DNA of 64,000 nt from positions 186,001-250,000 of the forward strand of contig JALVZQ010000008.1 in the NCBI GenBank assembly GCA_027037535.1, written 5' to 3'. The notes below the pieces were generated by a model. The model saw only the letters and a program-made list of their open reading frames with translations. It was not told where the DNA came from and made no database searches. A program made the translations under genes and the position numbers. This stretch comes from Acidilobaceae archaeon. Lineage in GTDB: Archaea; Thermoproteota; Thermoprotei_A; Sulfolobales; Acidilobaceae. This document shows positions 45,157-52,898 of the stretch, piece by piece (position 1 is the first letter of the stretch; each line of letters starts with the position of its first letter).

Positions 45157-45208
45157 GTCGGTCAAGTTGCAGAGCAGTATGGCCGACTCGAGACGGGACT
45201 TGACCGAC
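44955..45208. repeat. Iteron cluster, candidate plasmid replication origin
   Basis: The 11-mer GTCGGTCAAGT or its complement occurs seven times in 254 bp: forward at 44955 and 44964; reverse at 45092, 45101 (one mismatch) and 45110; forward at 45157; reverse at 45198. Tandem copies are spaced 9 bp apart. They lie in the 3' end of the helicase gene and the first codons of the PrimPol gene, so the encoded peptides are repetitive (SVKSVK, LTDSTDLTD). This looks like a Rep-binding origin. Confidence 0.75.
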
Positions 45209-46528
45209 CCTGGCAGTCTCGAGGAGTTCTACAGGAAGTGGCTGGCCACACACCTAGGGCTCAACTGGTTCGTTGAGATAGCGCACAGCGGCCCTGACAA
45301 CAGGGAGTTTACTAGGAACCTCTTTCATCTCCCCGAGACGGGAGCTGGTCTAATCCTGGGGGTTAGAAGGGAAAGGAATGTGATGGCCTCTTCTGCGAGG
45401 TTTCCCGAGCCTGTAGCTGATAGGTCTCAGGCTAGGTATCCAGTGCTAACACTTGACTTCGACTGCGAGGAAGACCCTTGGAGTGCTGTAGGGGAAGCCC
45501 TAAGGATTGCAAGGGCCCTGAAGCAGGACTATGGGGCTGACAGTGTAATCGTGAGAAGCGGGTACAAAGGGGCCCACCTGCATATACCGCTGAAGAGTCT
45601 AGCTACTCATGAAGAGCTCAGAGTTATAGGTGAGCGCGTTATAGAGATGTTCAAGCCTAGGGGGTGTAGGGGGAAGCCGATAGTAGACACTAGTAGCTTC
45701 AGTGACTATAGGCATCTGATCCGAGTCCCCCATACCTTTAATATTAGAGGGAGAGGGAGAAGGCTGGCATTACTCCTCGACTATAGGTTGAACAGGGTGG
45801 ATCCGAGGGATTTCGAGTGGGGCGAACCTCTGGATCCTCGCTCTCTAGGCATAGTTCTGGTAAGGGTGGTTATACCCCTCATTAAGAGGCCCCATGCGAG
45901 ACGCTCAAGACCGAAATGGGGCTGGATTGAGAAGATCCTAGAGAACGGTCTTCCTGACGGTAGGAAGAGGTTCATTCTCTATGTGGCCTCGAGATACCTG
46001 GTGAACGTTAAGGGGTTAGGCATAGAAGAGGCCCTAGAAGAGCTGCAACAGTTTCTAGATGCTAGCTGTGAGAGACATAGTAATTGCTCCAGGATTTACA
46101 CTAGTTGGCTTAGGAGTGTTCTAAGAGCTGTAAGGGAGAAGCGGCTATACCCACCAGGCTTATCTAGGCTCAGGGAGAAGGATCCAGAACTCTACACCTT
46201 GATAAATACTATGGTTTCCACGCATACCGTAACAAGGCGATTGGTCAAGCTCCCCGAGCCTGTTAGAAGTTTCCTCGAGGAGACTGGTCAGGAGACATTT
46301 ACCTATCAGGACCTCAAGGAATGGCTTGAGACCAAGAAGGGCAAGGTGACAAGCGAGGAATGGAGCCGTTACACGAGGCTTCTAAGGAAACTGGCCGAGG
46401 AAGGGCTCCTGGGCAGAATGTTCCTTGTAGAAGGGAAATGGAAGGACTATGGGCCAGGTCCAGTAGAAAAACCGCCATCGAGAAAAGTAAAATTTTACGT
46501 TGTCGGGGAGAAAAACACTGTCGCCTAG
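45146..46528 (+). CDS. Archaeo-eukaryotic primase-polymerase (PrimPol) of the element
   Basis: An AEP-superfamily primase. Catalytic motif I LTLDFDCEED (DxD) is near residue 100, motif II VIVRSGYKGAHLHIPL near 132, and motif III VDTSSFSDYRHLIRVPHTFN near 183. The region from residue 265 (LPDGRKRFILYVASRYLVNVKGLGIEEAL...) resembles the PriX-like helical domain of crenarchaeal plasmid primases such as pRN1; the C-terminal 110 residues are helical with a possible wHTH. It overlaps the helicase gene by 11 bp and the opposite-strand 46525 gene by 4 bp. It presumably primes replication of the excised element. Confidence 0.85.
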   Translation: MTPRSVKLQSSMADSRRDLTDPGSLEEFYRKWLATHLGLNWFVEIAHSGPDNREFTRNLFHLPETGAGLILGVRRERNVMASSARFPEPVADRSQARYPVLTLDFDCEEDPWSAVGEALRIARALKQDYGADSVIVRSGYKGAHLHIPLKSLATHEELRVIGERVIEMFKPRGCRGKPIVDTSSFSDYRHLIRVPHTFNIRGRGRRLALLLDYRLNRVDPRDFEWGEPLDPRSLGIVLVRVVIPLIKRPHARRSRPKWGWIEKILENGLPDGRKRFILYVASRYLVNVKGLGIEEALEELQQFLDASCERHSNCSRIYTSWLRSVLRAVREKRLYPPGLSRLREKDPELYTLINTMVSTHTVTRRLVKLPEPVRSFLEETGQETFTYQDLKEWLETKKGKVTSEEWSRYTRLLRKLAEEGLLGRMFLVEGKWKDYGPGPVEKPPSRKVKFYVVGEKNTVA

Positions 46529-46776
46529 ACACGCTCTCCTCTAACCACAAGGCTCTTCTCAGGAAGTATACTGACCAGATCGACTTCGAGTTCCGATAAC
46601 TCTGCCTCGACATCATTCAGAGTCCTCTTAATAGCCCGCCTAACATGCTCAGGCAGATCATCCCAATACTTTCTAGCTAGATCATTCAAGGCCAGCCAAA
46701 CACCTCGAAGCTCCCAATAATACACGGCGCGCAGATCCTCGACATCCAACAGCCACACAAGACTACCATGCACCAT
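46525..46776 (-). CDS. Small acidic helical element protein
   Basis: An 83-residue protein of unknown function. It is predicted helical (VWLALNDLARKYWDDLPEHVRRAIKRTLNDVEAELSELEVDLVSIL) with an amphipathic central helix that could mediate dimerisation. No motif recognised. Its start faces the RHH gene, sharing a 108-bp intergenic region with a 14-bp palindrome. GAGGTGAT lies upstream of the ATG. Confidence 0.55.
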   Translation of the reverse strand: MVHGSLVWLLDVEDLRAVYYWELRGVWLALNDLARKYWDDLPEHVRRAIKRTLNDVEAELSELEVDLVSILPEKSLVVRGERV

Positions 46777-46792
46777 ATTACATCACCTCATC

Positions 46793-46826
46793 TCTTACTT
46801 AGCTTAGCTAAGCTCACTTAGTAATA
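46793..46826. promoter_or_regulatory. Palindromic operator candidate between 46525 and the RHH gene
   Basis: AGCTTAGCTAAGCT (46801-46814) is a perfect 14-bp palindrome inside a larger imperfect dyad bounded by TTACT and AGTAA. Related half-sites (ACTTAG, CTAAGCTAGG) recur up to the RHH ribosome-binding site. Such repeated dyads beside a ribbon-helix-helix gene usually serve autoregulation. Confidence 0.5.
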
Positions 46827-46884
46827 CTAACTAGGTAAGCCTAATAAGCTTTGCTCTCACAGTATCTAAGCTAGGTGAGAGGTC

Positions 46885-47037
46885 TTGGTGAAGAGGGTTC
46901 ACGTTATCTTTGATAATGACGAGTTCGAAGAGCTGAAGAAGCGCAAGGACAGGTTGGGCCTATCTTGGACTGATGTTATTAAAAAAGGAATAGAATGTTT
47001 AGAGAAAATAAATAGGGGGGACGATTATGAATCCTAA
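46885..47037 (+). CDS. Ribbon-helix-helix regulator, 50 aa
   Basis: Missed by the ORF track because of length. TTG 46885 (or GTG 46888) to TAA 47037 encodes KRVHVIFDNDEFEELKKRKDRLGLSWTDVIKKGIECLEK, a classic RHH fold: one beta strand followed by two helices with the LxLSWTDVIKKGI pattern. AGGTGA ends 6 nt before the TTG. Its stop overlaps the start of the downstream AT-rich gene by 11 bp, so the two are translationally coupled. CopG-type regulators of this size control plasmid copy number or serve as antitoxins. Confidence 0.7.
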   Translation: MVKRVHVIFDNDEFEELKKRKDRLGLSWTDVIKKGIECLEKINRGDDYES

Positions 47038-47713
47038 CAATCAATGTCTACATATCTCAATGAACGATTTTGCTTATTATTCTTGGGTATTAACACAAAA
47101 GAGAAAGGCGTGTAACCAAAAACTCCTTGAATATGTAAAAAAAGTATACTCCGAGGGTGTGGAATATCTTAAAGAGTCTAGGAAAGTGCTTTTTAGAAAC
47201 GGGATGGGCACCGAGCTGCTGTATATTGAACAAGTAGAAGGTCTTTATATGGAAATGCTAAGAAATTACTGTTTAGAGTCTTATCTTTCAGCAATAATCA
47301 TATCTAGAATTATAACAGAATATCTTATTGATAGTATTTTTTCTATTTCTCTGCCAAAAAACTGTATGAAACATTGTTCCAATACTAAAATAGGTCAAAA
47401 AATGGAATATATTGGAAAAATATATAAAAATAAGGCAGAAAAATTTTTAAACACTATACACGAGGTAAGAGAGTTAGTAAATAACTATCTGCATCAAGTT
47501 GAAAAACAAGGAAAAATAGTACCTAAAAGAGAAGATATAGTAAATAAAATCGAAGAAATTTTACGCAGTCCTACTGAAGCGGAAACTAATAAGCTTCTAC
47601 AACAGCTAACGCCTTGCGTACCGTCTAGTAAAGAAGTTAAATATTTATTAGATAAAATAAATATATTATTTAAAAGTTATAACAGTATAATAAAATTTAT
47701 TCTAGAAAATTAA
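47027..47713 (+). CDS. AT-rich gene coupled to RHH; DUF4145/HEPN-like toxin candidate
   Basis: A 228-residue helical protein of unknown function, visibly more AT-rich than its neighbours, with many AAA, ATA and TTA codons. The segment YLSAIIISRIITEYLIDSIF ... FLNTIHEVRELVNNYLHQ resembles the helical pattern of DUF4145/HEPN proteins, where an R...N..H element forms the active or binding site. Overlap with the RHH gene suggests a regulator/effector or toxin-antitoxin pair. The composition points to separate acquisition. The family call is weak. Confidence 0.55.
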   Translation: MNPNNQCLHISMNDFAYYSWVLTQKRKACNQKLLEYVKKVYSEGVEYLKESRKVLFRNGMGTELLYIEQVEGLYMEMLRNYCLESYLSAIIISRIITEYLIDSIFSISLPKNCMKHCSNTKIGQKMEYIGKIYKNKAEKFLNTIHEVRELVNNYLHQVEKQGKIVPKREDIVNKIEEILRSPTEAETNKLLQQLTPCVPSSKEVKYLLDKINILFKSYNSIIKFILEN

Positions 47714-47796
47714 ATATATTTAGATTAACATTTTGTTGTTAAAAAGGATGGCAGTCTTAGGAGATGCCAGGAACCTTATCCACACCCCCAGGTACC

Positions 47797-47994
47797 CTAC
47801 ACACCATTAGACAAAATCTTCCAAGGTATACTAAGAGGCTCTAGCTTGTAGTGCCTCACTAGTGCTCCGACCTGCTGATTATCTAGTTGCATAATGATAA
47901 TGACGTCGAGCACTTGATCGCTATATCGCCTCAATAGCTTAAGCAGCTTTCTATTAGGTTTGGCTCTGAAAACCTTGATACTGCTACTGGCCAT
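47797..47994 (-). CDS. Small hypothetical element protein, 65 aa
   Basis: An unrecognised short ORF starting ATG 47994: basic N-terminal half (KVFRAKPNRKLLKLLRRYSDQ) and a hydrophobic middle (VLDVIIIMQL). There is no clear ribosome-binding site. It lies in the otherwise empty stretch 47714-48180. The codon pattern resembles neighbouring element genes, but it could be a chance ORF. Confidence 0.35.
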   Translation of the reverse strand: MASSSIKVFRAKPNRKLLKLLRRYSDQVLDVIIIMQLDNQQVGALVRHYKLEPLSIPWKILSNGV

Positions 47995-48180
47995 GCCTAT
48001 TCCCGCTTTAGCTGGTGTTTTCCCATACCCTCTCCCCCTCTCAAGGGTTTATTAAAACCTTATTTATCAATGTAGAGTGGTTCTTTAATGTAGAAAAACT
48101 TCCTAGTATTCCTTGTAAAGAGGGTAGAGAGTTCAACGGGTTACTCTTTACTCCTTACTCTCAAACCCTTCCGTATATCC

Positions 48181-48990
48181 CTATATTATAGTGGTGTTTT
48201 TAGGTAGCCATTTGCTTAGGAGTTCTAGGAATCTGATCCCATTTTCTATCTCTCCACTATCTCCCATGGATTCTCCCGTGATTCTATAGGCATCACACTC
48301 CTTGTCCTCAAGATATGTCTTGACTGGCTTTACACCGCTAGATGCTAGACTCCTCAGGATGCCTAGGAGTCTGCGCCATCCCTCGGGGTCGCGTAGGCTG
48401 AAGGTGACGCCTTGGAACACGCATATCTCCCTTAGGCCTCGATGGTAGGCAGCTACTATCTCGGGATAGCCTTCCCCTAGCAAGACCTCTAATGCGTGGT
48501 CGTTGAAGTAAGGCGGTCCCTGATCACTTCCTATGAAGTATTTGTAGTCTCCACTGTCGTACCACTCCTTATCCCAGTCGTCGTAGAGGACTAGGATCAC
48601 CTTGTCTTCTCTCACAACATAATATAGGGTCTCGGCCTCGTCTGGGCTTCTAGGCGTGAAATCTGTGGCTACTAGTCTTAGAAAGGCTTGTGGCCTAGCC
48701 TGAAATATTTTGAAGGCCTGTTCAGGATTCACCCTAGCATAACGTAATAGGGTCTTTGGCTCGTTGCTCAGAATATAGGCTACCTCGTATAGTGGGATCT
48801 TTACCCTGTGGAGTCCCTCTAGCCAGCCCCTTATGAGATCCTCTACAACACTGCTTACTGGTGGAATGCTTGCCCGTCTACCCTTGAATCGCCTGCCTAC
48901 TTCCTTTTTGAACCGCTGCCATAGACGTGGATCTACGAGTATAGAGGTCTTGGTCTTCTCCAAGAGGATACACCGTGAAGATGAATACAT
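48181..48990 (-). CDS. Unknown element protein with RHH-like N-terminus
   Basis: A 269-residue protein. The N-terminal 55 residues (KTSILVDPRLWQRFKKEVGRRFKGRRASIPPVSSVVEDLIRGWL) have a beta-helix-helix pattern like an RHH DNA-binding domain with a longer linker. The rest is mixed alpha/beta (ETLYYVVREDKVILVLYDDWDKEWYDSG) and unrecognised. It is divergent from the integrase N-terminal part, so it could regulate int through the repeats in the shared upstream region. Confidence 0.6.
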   Translation of the reverse strand: MYSSSRCILLEKTKTSILVDPRLWQRFKKEVGRRFKGRRASIPPVSSVVEDLIRGWLEGLHRVKIPLYEVAYILSNEPKTLLRYARVNPEQAFKIFQARPQAFLRLVATDFTPRSPDEAETLYYVVREDKVILVLYDDWDKEWYDSGDYKYFIGSDQGPPYFNDHALEVLLGEGYPEIVAAYHRGLREICVFQGVTFSLRDPEGWRRLLGILRSLASSGVKPVKTYLEDKECDAYRITGESMGDSGEIENGIRFLELLSKWLPKNTTII

Positions 48991-49061
48991 AGCGCATGGT
49001 TATAGGAACTGGCACTTCTCAAGAAGCACTCCTAGGACCTGGGATAAACAGCTTCAAGGAC

Positions 49062-49189
49062 TTTTTGAAGCCGTAAACCATGATTTTTTGAAGCCGTCCT
49101 GCCTTATAATTGGAGTCGGGTGCGTATTACCGTGTCTTACGATGTATTAGAGTGCTTGGAGTATAAGGCTTCAAAAACGGGCTTCAAAA
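49062..49189. promoter_or_regulatory. int promoter with repeated TTTGAAGCC / GGCTTCAAA sites
   Basis: TTTTTGAAGCCGT occurs at 49062-49074 and 49085-49097, 23 bp apart. The inverse GGCTTCAAAA occurs at 49167-49176 and 49180-49189, ending at the IntN start codon. A TATA-like TTATAAT at about 49104 lies between the pairs. Two copies upstream and two inverted copies at the start codon suggest a looped or double operator controlling the integrase. Confidence 0.5.
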
Positions 49190-49413
49190 TGTATGTGTTC
49201 ATAAAAACAGTTAGACAAAACGGTAAAACATACAGGTATCTTGTAATAGAAGAATACGATCCCAGAACAAAACGCAAAAAGGTCCTACTACACCTAAGCC
49301 TCAGGAAAATCCTCGAACACTTCAAGAATGAAGTGGATGATAAGGCGACAGCCTTATGGTGCGGGGGGTGGGATTCGAACCCACGCAGGCCTACGCCAAC
49401 GGGTCTTAAGCCC
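49189..49413 (+). CDS. SSV-type integrase, N-terminal part (IntN)
   Basis: The other half of the split integrase. From ATG 49189 it encodes MYVFIKTVRQNGKTYRYLVIEE... LRKILEHFKNEVDD and then runs into the tRNA-Leu att repeat as ALWCGGWDSNPRRPTPTGLKP. It corresponds to the N-terminal DNA-binding part of SSV1 integrase. The ORF track extends it from 49120 to 49485, but everything past 49413 is tRNA and host DNA. On excision it would rejoin IntC in frame. Confidence 0.85.
49355..49413 (-). repeat. Right attachment repeat within tRNA-Leu
   Basis: Identical over 59 bp to 38925-38983. It marks the right boundary of the element and lies within the intact tRNA-Leu gene, so the host tRNA was preserved by integration. 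Confidence 0.93.
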
Positions 49414-49444
49414 GCCCCCTTTGACCGGGCTCGGGCACCCCCGC
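49360..49444 (-). tRNA. tRNA-Leu (anticodon UAA), integration target
   Basis: Acceptor GCGGGGG/CCCCCGC, anticodon arm GCGGG-CUUAAGA-CCCGU with anticodon UAA, class II variable arm and T arm GTGGG-TTCGAAT-CCCAC with discriminator A. 85 nt, no intron, no encoded CCA. Its 3' 54 nt lie in the att repeat, so after integration the tRNA gets its 3' part from the element's copy. A TATA-like TTCTATAGG lies about 20 bp upstream of its 5' end. Confidence 0.94.
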
Positions 49445-49630
49445 ACCCGTTGAAAACCACTCCTATAGAAGAAAATTCCTACTAGGCCTAGATATTTCTT
49501 TCCAAGGAAACATAGCGTTAAACGACCATATACTTTACTGGCTTGGCTCGCAATAAACTCAAAATAATAGGCTTAGACGATAGAAGTAATTATAGTACTC
49601 TGTGTATCGATTACTATCTTAGGTGTGCTT

Positions 49631-50677
49631 ATGTTGTCGATACACATGCTATGCGACGAATACAGGAAAGTAGCCCATAGACTTCTCTCAGAAGCCGCAA
49701 CCGATATAGATAAGAAAAATCTGATTCCTTCAGAGATCCTCAATGATTTAAGAAACGAGGGATTCTTTAGTCCAGGCAAAAGCGATCTTGCCGATTTCTT
49801 ATGTAGAGTCCGCTCCCTCGCATTCTATTCGCCCGGAGTAGCCCACTCTGTTCTGGTCAACGCTTCTGCATGGCTGGCGGCTGGACGACCGGAGGAAGAA
49901 GGCATCTATGCTCTAAGCGTTACAGAGCCTGGAGGAGGAACAGATATTCGATCTTCACTAAAGACAAGCGCGCACGAGAACGAGTCTGATATATTTATAA
50001 CTGGAGAAAAAATCTTTACCAGTAACGCTCCCTATGCCGACTACTTCGTCGTACTAGCCCTCGGCTCCGGCGGACCCACACTCTACATGGTTCCCAGAAG
50101 TGAAAACATAACATATAGCCTCCTAGAAGTATCCGGGCTTAGAGGCACGGGAGCGTCAATAGTGAGATATCGTAATGCACGAGGCAAACGAATAGGTGTC
50201 CCAGGCAAAGGTCTAAAAGAGTCCCTATCAGGCATAAACCTGGGTCGTCTAGGATATGCAGCGATCGCGCTCGGTATCGCGGACTCGGCTCTTTCAATCA
50301 TTGTAAAAACAGGGGCCTCTAAGACAATATTCGGGAAACAACTAATAGATTACCAAGGAATTAAATGGAGGATTGCAAGCATATACTCTAGAATCACTCT
50401 CCTAGAAACACTAGTCTCAGATCTAGCCGAGAAAGGTAAAGACAATTGGATTATCGACCCCACAAAGGCCTCCATAGCAAAGAATGAGGGCGCCAGACTA
50501 GCCCAAGACGCTGCCTGGGCAGCATCCCAGATCCTAGGAGGAAGAGGACTGGAGTTATGGAGTGTAACCGAGCGGATGCAGAGAGATGCACGAGCCTTGG
50601 ATATAGGTGAAGGAGCTAGAGAGGTCCTACTCGACTTCATAGCCTCAAAAGCCGTCAAAGCCCATTCCTCCCTATAA
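49631..50677 (+). CDS. Acyl-CoA dehydrogenase
   Basis: An FAD-dependent acyl-CoA dehydrogenase of about 349 aa. YALSVTEPGGGTDIRSSLKT (FAD and substrate binding), ITGEKIFTSNA, FGKQLIDYQGIKW and the C-terminal MQRDARALDIGEGAREVLLDFIA with the catalytic Glu in GEGA are visible. It is somewhat shorter than the usual 380 aa, mainly in the N-terminal helical domain. AGGTG precedes ATG 49631, which I prefer to GTG 49625. Together with the acyl-CoA synthetase at 53602 it suggests fatty- or organic-acid metabolism. Confidence 0.88.
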   Translation: MLSIHMLCDEYRKVAHRLLSEAATDIDKKNLIPSEILNDLRNEGFFSPGKSDLADFLCRVRSLAFYSPGVAHSVLVNASAWLAAGRPEEEGIYALSVTEPGGGTDIRSSLKTSAHENESDIFITGEKIFTSNAPYADYFVVLALGSGGPTLYMVPRSENITYSLLEVSGLRGTGASIVRYRNARGKRIGVPGKGLKESLSGINLGRLGYAAIALGIADSALSIIVKTGASKTIFGKQLIDYQGIKWRIASIYSRITLLETLVSDLAEKGKDNWIIDPTKASIAKNEGARLAQDAAWAASQILGGRGLELWSVTERMQRDARALDIGEGAREVLLDFIASKAVKAHSSL

Positions 50678-50738
50678 ACCCTCAAATACTAGGATTAAAT
50701 AACTCGATCAACCTCTTGAATATCTCGAGCTGATAAAA

Positions 50739-51773
50739 ATGGCCTCAAACAAAGCAATTATCGCACTAGTCATAGTACTATTAGTAGCTGCGGCCGGTTA
50801 CTATGGATACAACCTGTATAGAGGAAACGAGGGCGGAGAACAGCAGGCCCCGAGCGTTCAAACCGAAACTGCCGTTCTACCCCTTGGGCCAGGAAGCCGT
50901 ATTACAATAAACTCGACTATGTACTTTGAAGAAGGAAACCTATCTTCAAACCTTACAATCATAATTAACCAGGAGGAAGAATGGCCTCTTCTCAACGTGT
51001 CCATTGTGGGGAACCAGACGCAGAACTCTCTCATGTCGTACGCGAACTTAATGGTACCAGCCGACGAACTTGGCCAAGAAACTATAAGTCTCCCTCTAGC
51101 AATTCCCATTATAGGAGAAGGACTCTGTATAAACCTAGACTTGATCTCTTCGAATGAGACAAGCTACGTTTATTCGGCCAATATAACTATCGGGCCATAT
51201 AACATCTCCATAGAACACGTATATGACTCAAACGGGATACTTTACCTTGCAAAATACAGGTTATACTCATATCTACCCGAGCAAAACAAAACCCTCGACG
51301 TTCTACAGGTTTTAAAGACGGTTGACGTAGAACCGAGCAATACCTCGTATAAAGTAGAATATAATTCTACGTGGCTCTGCAGTCCCCCTATCTCGAGTGA
51401 TCTAATATTCACATGGGACGCCATAATCCATCTGTCCCGGAATAAGGCAGAGATAGTCACGTTAGATACCTTGAGGGATGCAATGGATCAAGGAGCCTAC
51501 GTTGCGTTCCTATTAAAATCATGCCCTCACTGCCAGCGTACGTGGCCACATCTACTAGAAGCAATAAACCAGACAGGCACAGACGTGTACGCCATAGTAA
51601 TAGGTAACCTAATGGACCCAGACTATCAAGGATTCCTAAAATCCACAATGCAACTAAATGGAATAACAGGGTACCCTACAATAGCTTACTTTAAGAATGG
51701 TTTTGCAACTGATAAACTATCAGGAGAAGTAGGAACAGAAGAAATAGTAGCATTCCTTACAAAGCCTAGGTAG
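50739..51773 (+). CDS. Membrane-anchored extracellular protein with thioredoxin-like domain
   Basis: Residues 5-24 (KAIIALVIVLLVAAAGYYGY) form a signal anchor. Residues 30-240 are a beta-rich extracytoplasmic domain with many NxS/T sequons, likely glycosylated. The C-terminal 100 residues are thioredoxin-like: FLLKSCPHCQRTWPHLLEA with CPHC active site and the cis-Pro loop ITGYPTIAYFKNG. It probably handles disulfides outside the cell. 61 bp separate it from the acyl-CoA dehydrogenase gene. Confidence 0.75.
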   Translation: MASNKAIIALVIVLLVAAAGYYGYNLYRGNEGGEQQAPSVQTETAVLPLGPGSRITINSTMYFEEGNLSSNLTIIINQEEEWPLLNVSIVGNQTQNSLMSYANLMVPADELGQETISLPLAIPIIGEGLCINLDLISSNETSYVYSANITIGPYNISIEHVYDSNGILYLAKYRLYSYLPEQNKTLDVLQVLKTVDVEPSNTSYKVEYNSTWLCSPPISSDLIFTWDAIIHLSRNKAEIVTLDTLRDAMDQGAYVAFLLKSCPHCQRTWPHLLEAINQTGTDVYAIVIGNLMDPDYQGFLKSTMQLNGITGYPTIAYFKNGFATDKLSGEVGTEEIVAFLTKPR

Positions 51774-51794
51774 ACATGTGCCCTTTTCCCTAGC

Positions 51795-52781
51795 CTAGTA
51801 CAGGATCTTGCCTGCTCTGCGGGCCCTGGCCCCACTAATCCTTCTATCAGCTCCATACTCATCGACGCCGTAAGCCATAGTATCTAGGCCTGCTCTAGGC
51901 ACGCCATAGAACACTGTGAAGTAGTCTCTCTTCAAGTCTTCTGTCACGAGATGAAGGTACCTCTGGGTTATCCTTATATTAGAGTGTCCAAGAAGCCTCT
52001 GTAGTGTAACTAGACTCATACCTCTTCGTAGAGCTTCTGTTGCAAATGTATGTCTTAACACGTGTGGTCTAACTTTTGATGAATCCACGCCTGCCAGCTC
52101 AGCCAGCTTCTTAAGACGTTTATAGACAGCTTGATACGATAGTGGTATGAGAAAGTCTCTGGGCCTTAGGCGCATCATATCGATATATGTCTCCAGAATA
52201 GTCCTTGTACGGGGCCCGAAAAAGACTATCCTCTCCTTACCATACTTTCCCTTTATCCGTATAGATGCGTCTCTGAAATCAACATCTGCTACCCGAACAC
52301 TTAGTAACTCGCCGATTCTCATACCTGTTTCTGCTAAAAGGACTACTATTAAGAGATCGAGTATATCCCTCGAGGCACCAATTAACCTCTCTAACTCGTC
52401 TTCCCTTAGAACTGTGTCTAGCGAGCCCTCATCCCTCCTCGGCACAGGTAGATCCGCTGAGACCCCTATCCATGAAAGAAACCTTCTAACAAATAACGAG
52501 TAATAATGTATGGTGTTCTCCTTCTTTCCACCTCTTGGCCTTCTAGGCCCTTCTTCTCGAAGCCTAGACAGCCATAATAGATAATCCTCAACACCAATAT
52601 CTGAGACTCTCCTGTCTTCTCCTATCCTAGCTAGAAAATCGTTTAGCGCTGCCCTATAGACTTTCACAGTTTTACTACTGGCTCCCGCCACTAATAGCTC
52701 TCTTAGAAACCTCTCCACGGCGTCTCTTAACGTGTATTTCTCAATATTTCTTGGAGGAGGCGGGAGCCTTATCCTTACCAC
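51795..52781 (-). CDS. xerA: XerA-type tyrosine recombinase
   Basis: A host chromosome-dimer resolvase of the XerC/D family. The N-terminal SAM-like domain spans residues 15-105. Catalytic residues are all visible: TGMRIGELLSV (Arg), the GKYGKER Lys strand, HVLRHTFATEAL (His-x-x-Arg), LLGHSNI (His) and TQRYLHL (Tyr). It differs from the split element integrase, which is SSV-type. No dif-like site was recognised nearby. A short C-terminal extension of unknown role follows the Tyr. Confidence 0.88.
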   Translation of the reverse strand: MVRIRLPPPPRNIEKYTLRDAVERFLRELLVAGASSKTVKVYRAALNDFLARIGEDRRVSDIGVEDYLLWLSRLREEGPRRPRGGKKENTIHYYSLFVRRFLSWIGVSADLPVPRRDEGSLDTVLREDELERLIGASRDILDLLIVVLLAETGMRIGELLSVRVADVDFRDASIRIKGKYGKERIVFFGPRTRTILETYIDMMRLRPRDFLIPLSYQAVYKRLKKLAELAGVDSSKVRPHVLRHTFATEALRRGMSLVTLQRLLGHSNIRITQRYLHLVTEDLKRDYFTVFYGVPRAGLDTMAYGVDEYGADRRISGARARRAGKILY

Positions 52782-52898
52782 TACTCATACACCCTCCACT
52801 ATAATTCTTTAGTTTATTATATCCCGTCGCTTAATGGTGAAGAGCGAGTGATACTGGGGAAACACCGTCGTTTGGCCCCAATAGGGAAGTGAGCAGAG

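Noticed and set aside
44955-45208. CRISPR-like array
   Set aside because: Repeat units are 11 bp in both orientations with tandem spacing of 9 bp and no unique spacers; this is an iteron pattern, and no cas genes are present.
38925-49413. Insertion sequence or transposon
   Set aside because: No transposase or terminal inverted repeats; the tRNA-derived direct repeats and SSV-type integrase explain the boundaries.
49120-49485. Independent 121-aa protein from the ORF track
   Set aside because: Its second half is tRNA-Leu read as protein and then host DNA; only 49189-49413 is real as the integrase N-terminal part.
51795-52781. XerA gene as a second mobile-element integrase
   Set aside because: It is a full-length XerC/D-type host recombinase, not next to a tRNA or att repeat.
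52782-52898. dif site near xerA
   Set aside because: I searched the gap for a 28-bp imperfect palindrome with an AT-rich centre and saw no convincing candidate.
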